Shown here piece after piece: positions 60,922 through 64,000 of a DNA stretch of 64,000 bases; the first letter of the stretch is position 1, and the number at the start of each line of letters is the position of its first letter. The notes beneath the pieces are model-generated. The model searched no databases. It was not told the DNA's origin and worked only from the letters and a program-made list of their open reading frames with translations. A program made the translations under genes and the position numbers. Location: the NCBI RefSeq assembly GCF_004119455.1, contig NZ_NRQT01000001.1, forward strand, positions 930,001 through 994,000, written 5' to 3'. This stretch comes from Chryseobacterium sp. CH25 (GTDB taxonomy: Bacteria; Bacteroidota; Bacteroidia; Flavobacteriales; Weeksellaceae).

Positions 60922-61476
60922 TTATTCCTCTTTTTTCAGCTCATCAATCTCATTCCTTAGTTGGGCAATAATGTCTTTCAAAGCTTTTATTTCATTTTTA
61001 TTTGAGCTTACATTACTTTTCAGGATAACATTTTTGGCCTTTTCATTGTGATCCTCTTCATCTTCTTCTTCATTAATTTCTTCAATATCCTCACTGATCT
61101 CTTCAATATCTTCCTGGATATCTTCTATGTCTTCATTAATCTCTTCGATATCTTCACTGATCTCTTCAATATCCTCACTGATTTCCTCGATATCTTCCTG
61201 AATATCTTCAATATCCTCCTGAATATCTTCAATTTTTTCGTGACTTTTATTTACAGACATCTGAATAAAAATTGCCAGATAAATAGCTTCCAGGGAAAGT
61301 ACCGTGGTAAGGATCAGAAGCATTTTATCAAAATCAACAATATGAAGCATCGGCAACACAAAAGAAGTGATAAATAACAGTGTATGTACAATCAGAGACT
61401 GAATAGATCCAATCCATGAGGTTATACTGTCTGCTATTTTTTCCAGAACTTCTGTCTTTTCGTTATATTTTTTCAT
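60922..61476 (-). CDS. DUF1003-like membrane protein with acidic heptad-repeat coiled coil
   Basis: The 184-aa protein has two membrane helices (SLIVHTLLFITSFVLPMLHI, then MLLILTTVLSLEAIYLAIFI) resembling the DUF1003 family. From residue 82 to 137 it has eight perfect heptads of IEDIQED/IEEISED/IEEINED type, with Ile at positions a and d and Glu/Asp elsewhere. An acidic linker (EEEDEEDHNEK) and a final coiled segment (NKNEIKALKDIIAQLRNEID) follow. The heptads are encoded by eight 21-bp direct repeats (61066-61233). The long acidic coiled coil would face the cytoplasm, and its function is unknown. It is 10 bases after the TIGR02757 gene, in the same transcript. Confidence 0.72.
   Translation of the reverse strand: MKKYNEKTEVLEKIADSITSWIGSIQSLIVHTLLFITSFVLPMLHIVDFDKMLLILTTVLSLEAIYLAIFIQMSVNKSHEKIEDIQEDIEDIQEDIEEISEDIEEISEDIEEINEDIEDIQEDIEEISEDIEEINEEEDEEDHNEKAKNVILKSNVSSNKNEIKALKDIIAQLRNEIDELKKEE
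61066..61233. repeat. Tandem 21-bp repeat array (eight units) inside a coding region
   Basis: Eight in-frame 21-bp units of type ATCTCTTCAATATCTTCACTG (plus-strand sense) encode one heptad each. Units differ by a few bases. An array of whole 21-bp units can gain or lose repeats without breaking the frame. Confidence 0.8.
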
Positions 61477-61486
61477 CCTTTAATTT

Positions 61487-62257
61487 TTACAACAGTTCTT
61501 TGGTTACTCCTAATCCAAACAGGGCAAAATCATATTTTGCAGGATCTTTATCATCAAATTTTCTGATGGCAACATCCAATTCTTCCACTGTTTTCCAGTC
61601 ATTCTGAGTTCTTTCCAGTAATCCCAGTTTTCTTGAGATATTTCCGGTATGTACATCTAACGGAATAGACAGGTATTTCTGATCGATATCTTTCCAGATT
61701 CCAAAATCTACTCCACGCTTGTCCTTACGCACCATCCACCTCAGAAACATAATGATTCTTTTGGCTGAAGAGTTTTTATAAGGTGAACTGATATGTTTAT
61801 GGCTCCTGTGTTTTTCGGTCTCCAGAAAGTTACTTCTGAATCTTTCTATGGCATGCTGAAAATTGGTTTCAGATTCTTTTACTTTAAATAAATCTTCAAG
61901 GCTCCCATGCCCTGTGTAAATCCTATTAAATTGTTTGACAAAATAAGAAAAATCTTCTCCATTAAAGGTTCTGTGAATGCTTTTATCCTGAATATCTTTC
62001 AACTCTTTTTCAGAGTAATTCATGACAAAATCATAAGGAGAATTCCCCATAATATCCAGTATTTTATTGGCTGAATTGATGATCGATTTCCTGTTACCCC
62101 AGGAGATGGTTGCCGCCAAAAAACCTGCAATTTCAATATCCTGTTTCAATGAAAAACGATGCGGAATCTGTATCGGATCATTTTCTATAAAATCAGGAGC
62201 ATTGTATTGGTCTGCCTTTTCATCCAGAAAGCTTCTAAGCTCTTCAAACTTCAACAT
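61487..62257 (-). CDS. TIGR02757 family protein
   Basis: The 256-aa protein matches a Bacteroidota-conserved family of unknown function. Features are QIPHRFSLKQDIEIAGFLAA, WGNRKSIINSANKILDIMG, FVKQFNRIYTGHGSLEDLF, KRIIMFLRWMVRKDKRGVDF, and LSIPLDVHTGNISRKLGLL. The spacing of basic and aromatic residues resembles helix-hairpin-helix DNA glycosylases, but no catalytic residue is certain. It is 6 bases after the rnz stop, so they are co-transcribed. Confidence 0.85.
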   Translation of the reverse strand: MLKFEELRSFLDEKADQYNAPDFIENDPIQIPHRFSLKQDIEIAGFLAATISWGNRKSIINSANKILDIMGNSPYDFVMNYSEKELKDIQDKSIHRTFNGEDFSYFVKQFNRIYTGHGSLEDLFKVKESETNFQHAIERFRSNFLETEKHRSHKHISSPYKNSSAKRIIMFLRWMVRKDKRGVDFGIWKDIDQKYLSIPLDVHTGNISRKLGLLERTQNDWKTVEELDVAIRKFDDKDPAKYDFALFGLGVTKELL

Positions 62258-62263
62258 ATTCTT

Positions 62264-63178
62264 TTAAATTTTTACACTTTCCAAGGCTTTTGGCAGGAAT
62301 GAATTAGGGAAAATGTTTCTGGCTTCATCAGTAAATACGGTTAAATCTGCATATCTGTTAGAAAAATGTCCCAGGATCAGTTTTCCAACCTGAGCTTTCT
62401 GTGCAATAGTTGCCGCTTCCAGTGCCGTAGTATGTCCGGTATAGTCTGCCATTTCCTTCAGATCATGCAGGAAAGTGGATTCATGATACAGAACCGTTGC
62501 ATTCTTAATAATTGGAATAACACTTTCAAGGTAGCGGGTATCACTGCAGAATGCATAGGATACGGACGGAGCCGGATCAACGGTGAGAACTTCATTTTTA
62601 AGAACATACCCATCACTTAACACAAAATCTTTTCCTGCTTTTATATTATGATAATCGCATGATTCAATTTCGCTGTATTTGGCAATTTCCTTCATATTCA
62701 GATGCCTGTCTTTCGGTTTCTCTTTAAAAAGATATCCATTACAGTAAATTCTGTGATCTAAAGGAATTGTATACACCTCTACTCTATTATCTTCATAAAT
62801 TTTTTCTGAATAGTCTTTATCCAGTTCATGATAAACCACCTCAAAACCACGATGGGTTTCTGTAATCTGGAAAATAGTTTCCATCATCTTTTTGATTCCT
62901 TTCGGACCATAAACGTGCAATGGATTTTCTCTTCCTAAAAGACGGAATGAGGCAATAAGACCCGGAAGACCAAAACAGTGATCTCCATGAAGGTGAGAAA
63001 TAAAAATATGGTTGATTTTTGAAAATCTGGCTTTTGCTTTTCTCAGCTGCACCTGTGTTCCTTCTCCACAATCAATCAGGAAGTGTCTTTCTTCCATTTC
63101 CAATAGCTGAGCTGTGGGTGAGGAATTAATCGTCGGAATTGCTGAATTAAAACCTAATATTGTTAAATAAGTACTCAA
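62264..63178 (-). CDS. rnz: Ribonuclease Z, probable TTG start
   Basis: RNase Z cleaves the 3' trailer of tRNA precursors. The 304-aa metallo-beta-lactamase fold protein has GEGTQVQLRKAKARFSKINH, the metal motif ISHLHGDHCFGLPGL, HESTFLHDLKEMADYTGHTT and a late LGHFSNRY. The best start is TTG at 63178 (MSTYLTILGFNSAIPT). A further TTG at 63199 lies inside a -7 box (63197-63204) and would be untranscribed. No ATG gives the conserved N-terminus. It has the normal family length. Confidence 0.93.
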   Translation of the reverse strand: MSTYLTILGFNSAIPTINSSPTAQLLEMEERHFLIDCGEGTQVQLRKAKARFSKINHIFISHLHGDHCFGLPGLIASFRLLGRENPLHVYGPKGIKKMMETIFQITETHRGFEVVYHELDKDYSEKIYEDNRVEVYTIPLDHRIYCNGYLFKEKPKDRHLNMKEIAKYSEIESCDYHNIKAGKDFVLSDGYVLKNEVLTVDPAPSVSYAFCSDTRYLESVIPIIKNATVLYHESTFLHDLKEMADYTGHTTALEAATIAQKAQVGKLILGHFSNRYADLTVFTDEARNIFPNSFLPKALESVKI

Positions 63179-63196
63179 ATCAATAGTTTCTTGTAA

Positions 63197-63204
63197 CAAA
63201 TGTA
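63197..63204 (-). promoter_or_regulatory. -7 box of the rnz transcript
   Basis: On the minus strand TACATTTG fits TAnnTTTG. It decides the start codon: transcription from about 63190 leaves the TTG at 63178 as the first usable start. No -33 TTG is visible. Confidence 0.5.
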
Positions 63205-63262
63205 CGACAGAATTTTTAAAACATATATTTTACCTTTATATTTCAACAGGAAATGCATAAAA

Positions 63263-63294
63263 AAAGCCACTTTCCCATTCAGAAAAAGTGACTT
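63263..63294 (-). terminator. Terminator of rdgB
   Basis: AAAGCCACTTT and AAAGTGACTTT form an 11-bp stem with one mismatch and a 10-base loop, followed on the minus strand by a T-run. It lies 21 bases after the stop. Confidence 0.72.
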
Positions 63295-63314
63295 TATATA
63301 TCTTATTATACTGA

Positions 63315-63887
63315 TTACTTTACTTTTAAAAAGTCCATAAACAGATCCAGTGCCTGCTTACGGTGACTGATCTTATTTTTATCTGCCGGTTCCATTTCTG
63401 CAAAGGTTCTGTCGTAACCTTCAGGAACAAAGATAGGATCATATCCGAATCCTTTTAATCCCTTATTTTCCGTCAGTAGATTTCCGTGAACTCTTCCTTC
63501 AAAATATTGGGCTCCGTTTTCATCATAGTAACATAAAACAGTAACGAAATAAGCTTTCCTGTTTTCTATTCCCTGCATTTCTTCCAGTACCTTTTCAATA
63601 TTTTTAGCAAAGTCGTGATCTCCTGCATAACGGGCAGAAAATATTCCGGGTCTTCCGTCTAAAGATTCTACAACCAGTCCGCTATCATCTCCCACGCTTG
63701 GAACACCTGTCTTTTCAAAACAGTATTTAGCTTTAATAAGGGCATTGGCATGAAAAGAGTCTCCATCTTCTACAATTTCTTCGTGAATGTTGTAATCTGT
63801 AAGGCTTTTAACGATACAGTCATTCCCTAAAATCTGCTGAATCTCTTCTTTTTTATGCTCATTGTGTGTAGCTACCAATAATTCCAT
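63315..63887 (-). CDS. rdgB: Non-canonical purine NTP pyrophosphatase (RdgB/HAM1)
   Basis: The 190-aa enzyme removes dITP, XTP and dHAPTP from the nucleotide pool. Motifs are MELLVATHNEHKKEEI, EIVEDGDSFHANALIKAKY, PSVGDDSGLVVESLDGRPGI, FSARYAG, GFGYDPIFVPEG and ISHRKQALDLFMDF. In-frame ATGs also lie at 63899 and 63905, but ATG at 63887 is the universal family start. It is preceded by the C-terminal end of another leftward gene, 43 bases away. Confidence 0.95.
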   Translation of the reverse strand: MELLVATHNEHKKEEIQQILGNDCIVKSLTDYNIHEEIVEDGDSFHANALIKAKYCFEKTGVPSVGDDSGLVVESLDGRPGIFSARYAGDHDFAKNIEKVLEEMQGIENRKAYFVTVLCYYDENGAQYFEGRVHGNLLTENKGLKGFGYDPIFVPEGYDRTFAEMEPADKNKISHRKQALDLFMDFLKVK

Positions 63888-63929
63888 TTCTATATTCATT
63901 TTCAATTTTACTTTTTTAACTGCTGTGAA

Positions 63930-64000
63930 TTACATTTCAGCGTAATGTACTTTATATTTCTTCATAAAAAGATAGTAGAACAAAGAGAACAGTACAATTC
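63930..64000 (-). CDS. C-terminal fragment of a leftward gene cut by the window edge
   Basis: One frame from the edge reads IVLFSLFYYLFMKKYKVHYAEM and then stops. It is a hydrophobic helix followed by a short basic tail, as at the end of an inner-membrane transporter or permease. It is too short for a family call. Confidence 0.4.
   Translation of the reverse strand, partial: IVLFSLFYYLFMKKYKVHYAEM

Noticed and set aside
61066..61233. Regular repeats that could suggest a CRISPR array
   Set aside because: Units are contiguous 21-mers without spacers and are in frame in a coding gene.
61048..61377. Plus-strand hydrophobic open frame rich in Phe/Ile/Asn opposite the heptad-repeat gene
   Set aside because: It is the mirror of the acidic 21-bp repeats, which read as hydrophobic repeats on the other strand. 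The minus frame has a credible membrane domain and operon position.
1..64000. tRNA, rRNA, insertion sequences, prophage or integrase genes
   Set aside because: I looked for cloverleaf-type arms with CCA ends, transposase motifs and terminal inverted repeats with target duplications, and found none that hold up. The repeats present carry no transposase.

Overview
The window looks like chromosome of a flavobacterium close to Chryseobacterium (Bacteroidota, Weeksellaceae). The basis is the AT-rich sequence, promoters with the Bacteroidota -7 box TAnnTTTG (often with TTG about 20 bases upstream), the absence of strong Shine-Dalgarno sites, many secreted proteins with type IX secretion (T9SS) C-terminal sorting domains, a six-domain ribosomal S1 and the gene order ftsX-DUF3098-uppP-truB-rluF. 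I saw no tRNA, rRNA, CRISPR array, insertion sequence or prophage.

Layout. 1-7.05 kb: a GH20 hexosaminidase cut by the window edge, a DUF4197 protein, and the two 3-oxoacid CoA-transferase subunits (scoA, frameshifted scoB) separated by an oppositely oriented ABC exporter. 7.4-12.9 kb: a secreted MORN-like repeat protein, a large T9SS purple-acid-phosphatase-like enzyme, and rplS. 13.3-16 kb: an SRPBCC protein and an AraC regulator divergent from a Bcr/CflA-type efflux pump. 16-26.7 kb: one leftward run of about 13 genes that reads as a type VI (T6SSiii-like) effector/immunity island. It has an unknown 330-aa protein, a DUF4280 PAAR-like spike, an 894-aa putative effector, two paralogous lipoprotein + membrane-protein modules, and two paralogous DUF3592 modules. 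This is the most novel part of the window.

26.8-33.3 kb: an alpha/beta hydrolase, an EamA transporter, an M36 metallopeptidase and a vWA-like T9SS protein. 33.6-38.3 kb: rpsA, a helicase with motif II DEFD, and an SMP-30 lipoprotein. 38.5-47 kb: ccoG (frameshifted), an AraC regulator, a reprolysin-like T9SS peptidase, a MerR regulator, a helix-hairpin-helix repeat protein and a YncE-like lipoprotein. 47.4-51.9 kb: the rluF-truB-uppP-DUF3098-ftsX cluster running left and rsmA running right. 51.9-60.7 kb: three tandem giant choice-of-anchor-L proteins with T9SS type B sorting domains. 60.9-64 kb: a membrane protein with an acidic heptad-repeat coiled coil, a TIGR02757 protein, RNase Z, RdgB and the end of another gene.

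The intergenic DNA is rich in dispersed repeats. These include two copies of a structured element whose nested stems differ in sequence but stay complementary, palindromic GCCACGAATGCACGAAT units, CAGAATGACAG units and purine/pyrimidine-rich simple repeats. Three genes (scoB, ccoG and a membrane gene in the island) look frameshifted by one missing base in or next to a short homopolymer. This points either to a systematic sequencing problem or to slippage sites.
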